Assembly: GCA_019638275.1 (NCBI GenBank)
Contig: JAHBUC010000009.1
Span: forward strand, 1 to 64,000
Origin: Cyclobacteriaceae bacterium
GTDB lineage: Bacteria; Bacteroidota; Bacteroidia; Cytophagales; Cyclobacteriaceae
Length of the DNA stretch: 64,000 nt
Direction: 5' to 3'
The notes below the pieces were generated by a model, which worked only from the letters and a program-made list of their open reading frames with translations, ran no database searches and was not told the origin of the DNA. The stretch's first letter is position 1; each line of letters begins with the position of its first letter. A program made the translations under genes and the position numbers. Shown piece by piece: positions 1-11,010 of this stretch.

Positions 1-1796
1 GCACACGCTCGGAAGGACACCTTCAGGGACTGGCATCACTGATAAGGGAAACCTCGGCTGATGGTGTTGTGCTCGACACTAAAGGCGAATCGAGTAGGGA
101 GTTGCAGGAGGCTGCCGATGCCGTGAAGCCGGGAGTGATCATGTACAGCGAAGGCATAGCTGTACCGAAGGATATGCCGGGCATCATCAGCGGGAGAGTG
201 CACAATGCCTTGTACTATCCACCCATGTTGAACCTGAACAAATTCATCCGGCCCGACTTCGCTATCTTTCGCGTAGCCGAAGTGTTCAAAGAAAAAATAA
301 AACGGGAGTATGCACTCGCTTTCTTCAATGGCTACGGTACGGAGATCAATCAGTTTGCACCAGGTCATCCCGAGTGGGAAGAAGAACAGTACCGGTTCTT
401 AGGAAGAACCATCAGGATACTTCGGGAAAATCATAGCAACTTCATTTCATCCCATTGGAAGCCGCTCATTTCAACCTTACGGGATAGCATTTGGGTGAAT
501 GAATGGCCGGGTGGGGAGAAGACCATTTACACCATCTTCAGTTTGAAGCCAGAGGGCTTTTGCGGGGTGTTGTTTGAAGTACCTGAACACCCTGACAAAC
601 ACTACATTGATCTATGGTCTCATGAACCAATACTTGCAATCAAACAGGGTCAAAAAAGCTATACTCAAGTTCAACTTGAAGGATTCAATGCTTTTGAGCA
701 GGGTACCAACAATGAAGGATCAGTTAGCTGCATTGCTGAGTTGCCCAGACTGATCGATGCCCATATTACCAATAACCGCTTGCAGATTGCCTGTTCCGAA
801 GGTGATGAACTACGCATTTGGGCGGGCAACCCGGCCTATGGCAAGACCAGCAAACAGGTAAACCTGACCGGGCAAAACGAATACAGTTTTTTCATACCCG
901 ACCTCTTTGGGCGATATGAAGGAAAGGTGGTCGTGCAGGCATTTGCCGATGATGAATTGCTGGATGAAGTGGTGCTGTACATTACACCTGGGACACCTCG
1001 GTTGATCAGCACATTGACACCAACTAATTCAACGGCATCATCACCCAAAAATATGGTGCGTATACCTGCAGGTTCGTTCACGTTTCGTACCACACATGGT
1101 GATGCTTTCATTCCATACCCGAAGGGGCAGGAAAGTAAAGAATACAACATGAAAGCATTCTGGATGGATAAACACCCGGTAACGAATGAAGAATTCCATG
1201 CCTTCATTCAGGCAACGAACTATAAGCCGAGAGACACCACAAACTTTTTAAAGCACTGGCGAAACGGAATCTATGCAAAAGGAGAGGAGCGCTTTCCTGT
1301 GATCTATGTTTCGTATGAAGATGCACAGGCTTACGCACGCTGGGCCGGCAAGCGATTGCCCACAGAAGTAGAATGGCAATATGCTGCCCAAACTGACAAA
1401 TTGCTGGAATGGCCATGGAAACAGTCCAAACCGGTTAACAGAAAAGAACAATTTGTAACCGAAACGTTAACCGTAAAAGCCATCGAAGGAATTGACCAGA
1501 AACACGCCAACCTGGGTGATGGTAAGCTTTACCCTGTGGGCAGCTATCCTAAAGGCGCCAATCCGCATGGCTTGCTTGATCTTAGTGGGTGCGTATGGCA
1601 GCTCACCCACGACATCTACGAAAGTGGAAGCTACCGGTACATCATTATGAAAGGAGGAAGTTACTTCAAGCCTTCCTCAAGCTGGTGGTATGTGCAGGGT
1701 GGTCCGCGTGAGCTGCATTACCGGCAAGCGTTGCTCCGGGTAAGCGAAGGGTTTGAACGCAATGCAACCGTTGGTTTTCGCTGTGTAAAGGACTGA
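1..1796 (+). CDS. TIM-barrel-like / FGE-sulfatase (SUMF1) fusion protein, 5' truncated
   Basis: The frame is open to the window edge (first complete codon at 3), so the GTG at 69 is an internal valine and the true start lies upstream. The C-terminal part, about 1050-1793, is a formylglycine-generating-enzyme-type domain: an MVRIPAGSF opening, a DKHPVTNEEFHAF block, RLPTEVEWQYAA, and a closing GGSY...VGFRCVKD. The N-terminal part resembles a glycoside-hydrolase-type barrel (GVVLDTKGESS, ALAFFNGYGTEIN), followed by a beta-rich linker. FGE-like domains either oxidise a cysteine or serve as C-type-lectin-fold modules; no FGE active-site cysteine pair is evident here, so a binding or lytic role is as likely as an oxidase role. 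Ends 1 base from the convergent ABC-F gene. The domain call is good; the function is unknown. Confidence 0.75.
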   Translation, partial: TRSEGHLQGLASLIRETSADGVVLDTKGESSRELQEAADAVKPGVIMYSEGIAVPKDMPGIISGRVHNALYYPPMLNLNKFIRPDFAIFRVAEVFKEKIKREYALAFFNGYGTEINQFAPGHPEWEEEQYRFLGRTIRILRENHSNFISSHWKPLISTLRDSIWVNEWPGGEKTIYTIFSLKPEGFCGVLFEVPEHPDKHYIDLWSHEPILAIKQGQKSYTQVQLEGFNAFEQGTNNEGSVSCIAELPRLIDAHITNNRLQIACSEGDELRIWAGNPAYGKTSKQVNLTGQNEYSFFIPDLFGRYEGKVVVQAFADDELLDEVVLYITPGTPRLISTLTPTNSTASSPKNMVRIPAGSFTFRTTHGDAFIPYPKGQESKEYNMKAFWMDKHPVTNEEFHAFIQATNYKPRDTTNFLKHWRNGIYAKGEERFPVIYVSYEDAQAYARWAGKRLPTEVEWQYAAQTDKLLEWPWKQSKPVNRKEQFVTETLTVKAIEGIDQKHANLGDGKLYPVGSYPKGANPHGLLDLSGCVWQLTHDIYESGSYRYIIMKGGSYFKPSSSWWYVQGGPRELHYRQALLRVSEGFERNATVGFRCVKD

Positions 1797-1797
1797 T

Positions 1798-3417
<1,620 letters not shown>

Positions 3418-3586
3418 TTAATTTCAAAATAAGGCGCGAAGATAAGCCAAACGAATGAGACTAAAACCCAGGCTAGGAAGGATTGTCTGTGGGCGTAAGC
3501 CAGATCGTATCAAAAGGGGGTGTAATAGTTAAACTTTCATATAATTTTTTACTTGAAAAAGATATAGTTATTAAATTGATATTCAG

Positions 3587-3594
3587 TACATTTG
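3587..3594 (+). promoter_or_regulatory. Putative Bacteroidota -7 promoter box
   Basis: TACATTTG matches the Bacteroidota -7 consensus TAnnTTTG exactly and lies about 29 bases before the ATG at 3623. I do not see a convincing -33 TTTG at the usual spacing, so this is a moderate call for the promoter of the adhesin/PorP/TPR/kinase operon. Confidence 0.4.
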
Positions 3595-3622
3595 AAATCG
3601 CTATTTTTAGATTAAATTGGTC

Positions 3623-5539
3623 ATGATGACACGAAACCGCACTGTTCACCGAACAGGATTTTTTGCGTTGGTTTTGCTTCTGCTAAGCGTACTACCGGCA
3701 AACGGGCAGGAATGCTTGTGTCCAACGTTAGCGGAGTGTAGTCCATGTTCTGGAGGGATCAGTTCATTTACGTTTTTGTATGAGGGTAATCAGGGAGGTT
3801 CTATAGCCATCAACGATGATTTGGGTTCAGTGTATTCCGGAACCATAAATCCTGGACAAACTTTTACGGTCAATTCCCGTACTCCGGGACAGAGTTTTAG
3901 TGGTCCATTCATTGAGATTTACATAAATGAAATTTTTTTAACACAGATCAGCACCCAATGTAATTTTATAGTGGTTGGTCAAGTATACAGTGACTTTAAA
4001 ATTCGTGCAGCGAGTAGTAGAAATGGTGGGCCACTGTGCTGCCCGGTTGAATTGTTGGACACCACACCACCTAATTTCATCAGTTGTACATCAAACATGC
4101 AAGTAGTACTACCTCAAAATGCATGTTCTGTTGCAGTAAACTGGCCTAATCCTCCTGTTTCGGATAATTGTGGCTCTCCGGTTCTTACCGTCTCCAAGGC
4201 TTCCGGAAGTTTGTTTGCTCTTGGTACGACCACTGTTACACACACAGCAACCGACAAATACGGCAATCAATCCACCTGTAACTTTAATGTTACCGTTGTT
4301 GACAATTCACCACCGGTGTTTACTTCGTGCCCGTCAAACATTCAAGTATCGGCCAACAACAATTGTAGTGCAACGGCTACATGGACCAATCCTATTGCGC
4401 AAGATAACTGCTCCGCCAATATAACCGGTACGCATACTTCTGGAAGTGTTTTTCCGCTGGGTGTTACCACCGTTACCTATACAGCGTCAGACCCCAGTGG
4501 AAACCAATCCACCTGTAGCTTCACGGTAACTGTAGTCGATAATTCACCGCCTGTATTTAACTCCTGTCCACCAAACCTTTCAATGAATGCGGTTAGTGGA
4601 TGTAGCCGAAATGTAAGTTGGGGTGCACCTGTAGTTCAGGATAATTGTTCGGTTACCGTTACAACAAGCCACATGCCAGGAAGCACGTTTCCGGTTGGGG
4701 TGACGACTGTAACCTATACGGCAACAGACCAAAATGGCAATCAGGCTACGTGCAGTTTCACCGTAACCATCCGGGATAACACGAACCCTGTACTCAACAA
4801 CTGCCCAACCAACATTGAATTAACCGCGAGTACTTCTTGCACCGCTGTTGCTACATGGACACCGCCCACTGCACAAGACAATTGCTCGGTAAATATCACG
4901 ACCAGTCATCCGCCCGGAACGGCTTTTCCCATTGGCGAAACTATAGTGACTTATACCGCAACAGACCCAGGAGGCAACACCGCCACCTGCTCCTTCACCG
5001 TTACAGTCAATAATACTCAGTTACCAATACTTGAAAATTGTCCTGATGATCTGGTTGTTGATGCCGATGAAAGTAATACGGCCATTGTTACCTGGGACGA
5101 ACCCGAATTTTCAATTGCGTGTGGAGAGTTAACCATCACACAATCGCATGAATCCGGTGATGCATTCCCGGAGGGTGTAACACAAGTTGTGTACACAGCC
5201 AAAAATGAAGCTGGCGATGAGGTTGTATGCCGCTTCACAGTAACGGTAAACCGAAAAGTGCTTAGTCTGAAGGCTACGCCCGCGATTACACCCAATGGTG
5301 ATGGCATTCAGGATGTATGGATAATCCAGGACATTGAATTTTTTCCGAATAATCGTGTGGTTGTGGTTGATCGTTGGGGAGGAGTTGTATACGAAGCGTC
5401 AGGTTACAACAACGTCTCGGTAGTCTGGACGGGTACAAACCATTCAGGAAATCTGTTGCCAACCGGAACCTATTTCTACCGGATTGAAATCCAACAATCG
5501 CGAAGGGTATTAACCGGATCAATTGAACTTGTTCGTTAG
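3623..5539 (+). CDS. Secreted HYR-repeat adhesin with type B T9SS sorting domain
   Basis: A large exported protein. A signal peptide (hydrophobic FFALVLLLLSVLPANGQ) is followed by a Cys-rich N-terminal region and five HYR (hyalin-type, Ig-like) repeats of about 80 residues. Each repeat carries DNCS..., G.TTVTYTATD and CSFTVTV signatures; the fifth is the most divergent and lacks the DNC motif. The C-terminal 85 residues (TPNGDGIQDVW, VVDRWGGVVYE, TGTYFYRIE) are the gliding-motility-associated CHU_C/TIGR04131-type domain that addresses proteins to the type IX secretion system. HYR proteins are usually adhesins or surface scaffolds. TTG 3617 is in frame, but the two ATGs at 3623/3626 are better starts. 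The gene overlaps none of its neighbours once the next gene is started at 5550, and it heads a four-gene operon. Confidence 0.88.
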   Translation: MMTRNRTVHRTGFFALVLLLLSVLPANGQECLCPTLAECSPCSGGISSFTFLYEGNQGGSIAINDDLGSVYSGTINPGQTFTVNSRTPGQSFSGPFIEIYINEIFLTQISTQCNFIVVGQVYSDFKIRAASSRNGGPLCCPVELLDTTPPNFISCTSNMQVVLPQNACSVAVNWPNPPVSDNCGSPVLTVSKASGSLFALGTTTVTHTATDKYGNQSTCNFNVTVVDNSPPVFTSCPSNIQVSANNNCSATATWTNPIAQDNCSANITGTHTSGSVFPLGVTTVTYTASDPSGNQSTCSFTVTVVDNSPPVFNSCPPNLSMNAVSGCSRNVSWGAPVVQDNCSVTVTTSHMPGSTFPVGVTTVTYTATDQNGNQATCSFTVTIRDNTNPVLNNCPTNIELTASTSCTAVATWTPPTAQDNCSVNITTSHPPGTAFPIGETIVTYTATDPGGNTATCSFTVTVNNTQLPILENCPDDLVVDADESNTAIVTWDEPEFSIACGELTITQSHESGDAFPEGVTQVVYTAKNEAGDEVVCRFTVTVNRKVLSLKATPAITPNGDGIQDVWIIQDIEFFPNNRVVVVDRWGGVVYEASGYNNVSVVWTGTNHSGNLLPTGTYFYRIEIQQSRRVLTGSIELVR

Positions 5540-5549
5540 GAGGGGAGGC

Positions 5550-6467
5550 ATGACATCGATAAAATACATAACCGGAATAATTTTACTGCTGCTGAGTTCC
5601 TGCCAATATGTGCTCGCGCAGCAGATGCCCCAGTATGCGCAGTACATGTTCAATCCGCTCGCCATTAATCCGGCTGTAGCCGGTGGGGAAGAGGTGCTGA
5701 GTCTCGGCTTTATCAATCGCGATCAATGGACCGGAATTGAAAATGCCCCCAGGACACAAACCCTGATGGCACACAGTTCATTCGTTAAACAGAATGTTGG
5801 ACTTGGATTAGTGTTGACGCATGATAAAATCGGGGTGCATAAAAATTTATTTGCGAGTGTAGCGCCTGCGTATCACCTGAAGACCGGTAAGCAATCAACG
5901 CTTTCATTTGGTGCACAGATCAATGTTATCCACCAACGTTCGGATTATCCTTCCCTCATGCAAAACGGCACGGTAGATCCCAACCTGGCGCGAGCCGTGA
6001 ACAACTTTTATGCTGATTTTGGTTTCGGTTTCTTCTTCCGCTCTAAAAATTTTCAACTCGGTTTATCTGCACCTTCCTTTCTTTCTCATCGCGAAAGCCC
6101 AAGTGATACGGCTTCGTTTCAGGTTGACAATGCACATTACTTTTTGTTTAGCCGGTACACCATCACCATGAACCCATACTGGAAAGTTCAACCTGGTTTT
6201 TTAATTCGCTATGCGCCTGATCTGCCAACTGCCTTTGATGTGAATGCCAACATCATTTATCGGAATGTACTAACCCTGGGTTTATCTTATCGAAGCGAAA
6301 AATCACTAACGACTTTGCTCATGGCGCAGGCTTCTAAGCAATTGCAATTGGGGTATGCCTACGATTTTGCCCTTGGTGATGTGGCGCTTCCGCGTACCGG
6401 CTCGCACGAGTTGATGCTCAAATACGTTTTCCGGTACAACACCAACAACATTTCTTCGCCCCGGTAA
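5550..6467 (+). CDS. PorP/SprF family type IX secretion outer-membrane protein
   Basis: A 305-residue outer-membrane beta-barrel of the PorP/SprF family: signal peptide ending YVLAQQ, then the family hallmark MPQYAQYMFNPLAINPAVAGG and a run of alternating beta-strands. Family members work with the type IX secretion system and are often paired with one type B cargo, which the PorP/SprF partner helps secrete or attach (as known for Flavobacterium SprF and SprB). That fits this gene, which directly follows a type B cargo. The start at 5550 is chosen over the longer frame because a strong Shine-Dalgarno-like GGAGGGGAGG at 5539-5548 sits just before it, unusual for this phylum. The next gene starts 1 base after the stop. 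Confidence 0.9.
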   Translation: MTSIKYITGIILLLLSSCQYVLAQQMPQYAQYMFNPLAINPAVAGGEEVLSLGFINRDQWTGIENAPRTQTLMAHSSFVKQNVGLGLVLTHDKIGVHKNLFASVAPAYHLKTGKQSTLSFGAQINVIHQRSDYPSLMQNGTVDPNLARAVNNFYADFGFGFFFRSKNFQLGLSAPSFLSHRESPSDTASFQVDNAHYFLFSRYTITMNPYWKVQPGFLIRYAPDLPTAFDVNANIIYRNVLTLGLSYRSEKSLTTLLMAQASKQLQLGYAYDFALGDVALPRTGSHELMLKYVFRYNTNNISSPR

Positions 6468-6468
6468 T

Positions 6469-8091
6469 ATGCCTTGCTTACATCCATATCGCTTGTTGGT
6501 GCTGCTCGTATTGGTACTCTCCACCGCAACGGCACAGGAATTGGTACTCTCCACCGCAACGGCACAGGAAAGCGTCTGGTCGATGGGGAGGGGAGATGTG
6601 CAACTGGGAAATCAAAAATTTGAACAACATGCTTGGGCTGAAGCCATTGTATATTTTGAACGGGCCATAAAGCAGCAGCCTGCCAATACTTTGCTGTACC
6701 TGAAGTTGGGCCGGTGCTATGATGAATTGAACCGCTACGAAGAGGCGGTGCAGACTTATGGAAAAGCCCTAGCCATGGAAACCATTACGGATGGCGATGC
6801 GCTATTCCGATATGCCGAAGCTTTACTTGCACTGAAGAAGTATGACCGTGCATTGGATGCCTACCAGCAACTGCTGGCAATCAGTCAGGAGGAGTGGATT
6901 GAAAAGAAAATCTGGCGCATCCATAACCGTCAGTACCTGTGGGAAGATTCTGCGCATGTAGCCATACGGAGGTTGTCATTCAATACTGAGTACAGTGAAT
7001 TCGGGCCGCAACGTGTGGGTGACAGGCTGATCTTTTCGTCAAATAAAAAAATCAGCACACCGGTTGAACGCCTGCACAACCAGACTGACTTCTACCGGAT
7101 GTATCACACTCAAATCACAAATGATCCAAATGATGATGTGATCAACACGACACGTGCGGAAATTTTTGCGCGTGAATTGCAATCGGCCTGGAATAACGGG
7201 CCGTGTGTGTTGTACGACCGCGGCACGCGCATGGCGTTTGTGACCAACGCAAATGAGCGTAATGCAAGCGGAGCACGACCGCTTCGTTTGTTTTTTGCTG
7301 CACGGGTGAAAAGCCAATGGAACGTGGATGAAGCCTATCCGCATTTTAAGGAATACTCCATCAATAGCTTCACCCTGAACGAAGCAGGTGATGTACTGAT
7401 TTTCTCTGCTGATTCACCAACTGGTTTGGGAGGAAAAGATCTTTACCTGTCAGAAAAAAAGAGCGGAAGCTGGTCAGTACCGGTTAATCTTGGGCCCTCT
7501 ATAAATACGCCCAAAGACGAGGTATTTCCTTTTCTTCACGCCAACAAAACACTGTACTTTTCTTCTGATGGTCATGCCGGGCTGGGGCAACTCGACCTGT
7601 ATAAGATTGCCTTTACAACCGATTCGTTAAGCATACTTGAACCGGAAAACCTGGGTTACCCGATTAACAGTCTGCATGATGATTTTTCCATTTTCATGGA
7701 TTCCTTAGGCATGCATGGTTTTCTGGCATCCAACCGAAAAGCCGGTGGCCTGGATGATGATCTTTACGAATTCGATGTCAACCTGGAACAGTACCCACTT
7801 ACCTTGAATGCCTTGTTAAAAATCAAAGATCATAGCTGGAGTTCAACACAGGATGTAAAGCCGTGGCCTAATGTTACTATTTCTATGATTGATCGCGCTA
7901 CAGGCACGCGTATTTATCAAACCACTTCCGATGCACAGGGTAACCTGATCCTTGTAATTCCTAAATTCAGTTACTACATTATTGAAGTAGAGGGAGAGCG
8001 TGGAAAACAAAAGGTGGTATTTGAACTTTCAAAATATAAACGCGATCTCGGGATTCCCGAAATTGTATTTGTAAAGGATTTATTTGACTAA
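6469..8091 (+). CDS. TPR-PD40 periplasmic protein, PorE-like but without OmpA domain
   Basis: Domain order: signal peptide, three or four TPR repeats (about residues 40-150), a WD40-like/PD40 beta-propeller (repeats such as IFSSNKK, FSADSPTGLGGKDLYLSE, LYFSSDGHAGLGQLDLYKI, FLASNRKAGGLDDDLYEF), and a C-terminal carboxypeptidase-regulatory-like beta-sandwich. This is the order of PorE-type type IX secretion proteins, but the C-terminal OmpA peptidoglycan-binding domain is missing; the protein stops after IVFVKDLFD. The signal peptide contains a perfect 30-bp tandem duplication (6511-6570), doubling LVLSTATAQE and the apparent cleavage site. The gene starts 1 base after the PorP/SprF stop and overlaps the kinase gene by 8 bases, so the products are very likely co-expressed and may form an envelope complex. 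Confidence 0.82.
   Translation: MPCLHPYRLLVLLVLVLSTATAQELVLSTATAQESVWSMGRGDVQLGNQKFEQHAWAEAIVYFERAIKQQPANTLLYLKLGRCYDELNRYEEAVQTYGKALAMETITDGDALFRYAEALLALKKYDRALDAYQQLLAISQEEWIEKKIWRIHNRQYLWEDSAHVAIRRLSFNTEYSEFGPQRVGDRLIFSSNKKISTPVERLHNQTDFYRMYHTQITNDPNDDVINTTRAEIFARELQSAWNNGPCVLYDRGTRMAFVTNANERNASGARPLRLFFAARVKSQWNVDEAYPHFKEYSINSFTLNEAGDVLIFSADSPTGLGGKDLYLSEKKSGSWSVPVNLGPSINTPKDEVFPFLHANKTLYFSSDGHAGLGQLDLYKIAFTTDSLSILEPENLGYPINSLHDDFSIFMDSLGMHGFLASNRKAGGLDDDLYEFDVNLEQYPLTLNALLKIKDHSWSSTQDVKPWPNVTISMIDRATGTRIYQTTSDAQGNLILVIPKFSYYIIEVEGERGKQKVVFELSKYKRDLGIPEIVFVKDLFD
6511..6570 (+). repeat. Perfect 30-bp tandem duplication inside a signal peptide
   Basis: 6511-6540 and 6541-6570 are identical, both beginning TTGGTACTCT and ending GGCACAGGAA. 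Thirty bases keep the reading frame, so ten residues are duplicated at the signal-peptide cleavage region. Complete identity argues for a recent event. Confidence 0.97.
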
Positions 8092-10078
8092 GTGTATTAC
8101 CATATTGTTTCTGAATCGGGTTGCGGTACTCTTTCTGCTGCTCATCGGCAGTGTGATTTTCGTGTGTGCGCAACAAAAGCAGGTGTTGCAGATCAAAACC
8201 CTGAATGAACAGTTACAACCATTCGCATTTGCCGAGGTTTCGTTGGATGGTGCGCCCTACATCAATACCGGAAACAAAGGTTCGGTGATAACCGAGATTG
8301 CTGCCAGTGCCTTGCCGGTAAAAAACATTGATGTAAAAGATCAGCAATTTGAAGTAGATTCATGGAGCATGGCAAAGGGCGTGCTGCAAATTGTGTTGCG
8401 AAAAAAGCGCTACAAAGAAGTACGCCTGGCCGTGAAATTTGAAGACGGTAAACCCGTTCCGCAACAACGCGTGTACTTCAGTGGGGCAACTGATGTTCAG
8501 ATCACCACTGATCAACAGGGGAGAGCCGTATTTCCGATTCCTTTACAGGAAGAAGTAAAGGCAACCGGGCAATTCAAAGTGCCACCTTACGTGGTTTCTC
8601 AACTCACTGCCGTTAACGGAGAACAGACCTTGTTTGTACGGTCTGAGGTAGTGGCCAGCGCCACACCGGCACAGGAACCCGTTGCCAAGGCGGAAGAAAA
8701 ATTCAACCTGTCGCAGTTGGACTCGATTCAATCGCTTACGGTTTTTTATGCCGTGATGCGGAACAAAGATTTTACAAAGCTTAGTGCTCAAGAATTAGTC
8801 CGTGTAGATGCCAAGTTTAAGGAACTCGAGGAACAACATCGAAAAGCTGAAGGCAGGGAGCCTGAAATGTTTGTGGGCAACATATCTGATTCTTCTTTTG
8901 TGGCAGAAGATATCCGGAACCTGATCCGACAGGCCACTCAGGAGCGCGAGGCGTTGGGCTTTAATCGTGAGAGTTTTGATGAAAAGATTAAGCTCATCAC
9001 CGAAAAACTGGAACAAGGATTTACAAACCTCGGTCCGGTTGAGCGCGCAGGTTTATTGAAAGACCTGGATATGCTGGAGAAATTGCTGATCGAAAACGAA
9101 TCCAAATTTTTTAAGAACCAGGAAGACTACAGGGTATTGATTAATTCATTGAAGGAGAAATATTTTGATATAGAAAACTTGGAGACCCAACTGATTGAAG
9201 CCGAATCAACAAGGCTGGAAGAACAGCGTCAGTTCAGGCAGCGGTTGTTTTTGGTGTTGGGATTACTGGCAGCTTTTGGGGTAATGATTGTGTTGCTGAT
9301 CTCCTTCAGCGGAAGGTTACGCAGGCAGGCGAGGGCCTTAAAGGCTGCAAATGAAGAAGTGCGCGCCATCAATGATAACCTGGAAAAAATTGTTGAGAAA
9401 CGTACCTTGATGCTGGCCCAAACCAACCGCGAGCTCGATACATTTTTGTACCGTTCGGCTCACGACATGCGCGCACCTTTACGGTCTATTTTGGGGTTGT
9501 GCAGTCTGGCCGGGCACATTCCACAAGAGGATTTGCTAAGCAAGGTAGTACAAGCCACTACCAACCTGGATGCGGTACTGAAGCGCCTGATCTCCATCAG
9601 CGATATTGGCAAGGATAAAACACTCAAAATCTATACGAAAGCCGAACTGGAAGAACTGGTACGGATACAATTTGGTGCCACGCTAAGGCAGCGGAATATT
9701 GAACTGACATTTACCATGGATGAGAACCTAACGTTCACCGCCATGCCAGCGCTGGAAGAACATATACTGGTACCGATGCTGGAAAATGCAGTGCTCTACA
9801 GTACGTTACGCGAAAATGGCAAACCTGCCATTGAACTCTCCATTGAAAAGCAAAAAGGTATGCTGGAAATAATGGTACACGACAATGGCATTGGTATAGA
9901 TGACAAAACGAAAGCACGCGTGTTTGAAATGTTTTACCGTGGACACACCAGCGCACAAGGTGCCGGCCTCGGCTTATACCTGGTGAACAAAAGTGTGGCT
10001 GCTATGGGCGGGAGTGTGGCTGTTGAAAGTGAGCCTGGGCAGTATGCCCGGTTTACAGTGAAGCTGCCAAATGCATAG
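8084..10078 (+). CDS. Membrane sensor histidine kinase with periplasmic beta domains
   Basis: A signal peptide or first membrane helix (AVLFLLLIGSVIFVCAQQ) is followed by two carboxypeptidase-regulatory-like beta domains (to about 195), a long helical region (about 225-385), a membrane helix (LFLVLGLLAAFGVMIVLLISF), a coiled coil and the kinase core. The phosphoacceptor is His460 in SAHDMRAPLRS; the ATPase domain shows the N box (LENAVLYS), G1 (DNGIGID), F box (FEMFYRG) and G2 (GAGLGLYLV). No response regulator is adjacent, so the partner must be encoded elsewhere. Start uncertain: TTG 8084 overlaps the previous stop by 8 bases, and TTG 8105 is an alternative. It probably senses some state of the type IX or surface machinery encoded just upstream (inference from position). 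Confidence 0.85.
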   Translation: MTKCITILFLNRVAVLFLLLIGSVIFVCAQQKQVLQIKTLNEQLQPFAFAEVSLDGAPYINTGNKGSVITEIAASALPVKNIDVKDQQFEVDSWSMAKGVLQIVLRKKRYKEVRLAVKFEDGKPVPQQRVYFSGATDVQITTDQQGRAVFPIPLQEEVKATGQFKVPPYVVSQLTAVNGEQTLFVRSEVVASATPAQEPVAKAEEKFNLSQLDSIQSLTVFYAVMRNKDFTKLSAQELVRVDAKFKELEEQHRKAEGREPEMFVGNISDSSFVAEDIRNLIRQATQEREALGFNRESFDEKIKLITEKLEQGFTNLGPVERAGLLKDLDMLEKLLIENESKFFKNQEDYRVLINSLKEKYFDIENLETQLIEAESTRLEEQRQFRQRLFLVLGLLAAFGVMIVLLISFSGRLRRQARALKAANEEVRAINDNLEKIVEKRTLMLAQTNRELDTFLYRSAHDMRAPLRSILGLCSLAGHIPQEDLLSKVVQATTNLDAVLKRLISISDIGKDKTLKIYTKAELEELVRIQFGATLRQRNIELTFTMDENLTFTAMPALEEHILVPMLENAVLYSTLRENGKPAIELSIEKQKGMLEIMVHDNGIGIDDKTKARVFEMFYRGHTSAQGAGLGLYLVNKSVAAMGGSVAVESEPGQYARFTVKLPNA

Positions 10079-10222
10079 GGTCAGTAAATTCAGGAAATAT
10101 CAACTTAACATAATATAAATTATATAACTCTTGCTTGCGCTGCTGCCTGAACTCGAAGCCTGCCAGCAAATATGGTGCCCCCATAAATCGAAACCTCCGG
10201 CTATCAGAACACTTTTTAAAAA
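10079..10222. other. Intergenic stretch, possible divergent copy of a dispersed repeat
   Basis: Between convergent genes. Contains CGAAGCCTGCCAGCAA (about 10156-10171), resembling CGAAGCCCGCCAATAA at 17118, and a block TTAACATAA...ATTATATAACTCTTGCT resembling 19508-19542. The match is partial and the order differs from the two good copies, so kinship is only a suggestion. No terminator-like hairpin seen. Confidence 0.25.
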
Positions 10223-10978
10223 TTAATTTTTTGCCAACTCGAGCACTTCTGAATCAGCAAGAGCCCGATTCCATACTTTGAGCTCATCCACTTCACCTTT
10301 GTAGGAATAAATCCAACCCATCTCTTGGTATGAGCCAATGGTGGCTGAGGAAGAAGGAAAATTTGAATTGATGCCTGAGTGGTCGCCTCCATCAAATTCG
10401 GCATGGAACTTTTCTCCATTTACGTAGAGGTCTATTTGATCCACTGCTTTCACAACTGCGCAATAGTGCGCCCATTTACCATCCATGTCAGACAAATTGA
10501 ATTTCGTTTTGTTGCGCCTGTTGGCAAGTGTATAGCCTGCTCCGTCTCCTGTCATAATGCCAAATGAATTCGTTCCAACAAATAGGTAAAACCCTCCATA
10601 GACGCCTGGTAAGTTACTTTGGGATGCAAACAAGGCAGTTTCAGTTTGACTTTCTGGTCTTGCCCACACAGAAATGGTAAATGGTTCTTGAACATCGTCT
10701 AGTATATTTCCAAGAATGATTTGGTCCGAGTGATCATCGAAATAATATGCTGAATCTTCTCTCCCGTTCCGATCAACCACCAAAGTTGCGCCAAACACCT
10801 GTCCTGGAGGATAAGTACCGGTTTCGTCTTCAACGCTACCCCCATCAAATGAGTAATATACCAACAAACCTTCTTTCAGTTTCTTTTGGATATCAACCTC
10901 ATCAGCCTTATCGCATGATAAAGAAAAAAGAAATGACCCAATTACGAGCAACTTTAAACTCTTATTCATTAATAACAT
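10223..10978 (-). CDS. LamG-domain lipoprotein
   Basis: A 251-residue lipoprotein: signal with lipobox SLSC (cysteine at residue 22), a short linker, then a concanavalin-like LamG/laminin-G jelly-roll domain (LLVYYSFDG, GATLVVDRNGRE, FTISVWARPE, WAHYCAVV, IDLYVNGEK, GEVDELKVWNRALADSEV). These domains bind glycans or proteins at the cell surface; no catalytic site is visible. The ATG at 10969 (M4) is an equally good start. Stands alone, convergent with the kinase gene. A perfect inverted repeat at 11011-11027, 33 bases upstream, is a candidate operator. Confidence 0.85.
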   Translation of the reverse strand: MLLMNKSLKLLVIGSFLFSLSCDKADEVDIQKKLKEGLLVYYSFDGGSVEDETGTYPPGQVFGATLVVDRNGREDSAYYFDDHSDQIILGNILDDVQEPFTISVWARPESQTETALFASQSNLPGVYGGFYLFVGTNSFGIMTGDGAGYTLANRRNKTKFNLSDMDGKWAHYCAVVKAVDQIDLYVNGEKFHAEFDGGDHSGINSNFPSSSATIGSYQEMGWIYSYKGEVDELKVWNRALADSEVLELAKN

Positions 10979-11010
10979 GTTGTGGTTACTTTTAGATATA
11001 ATACATTTTA

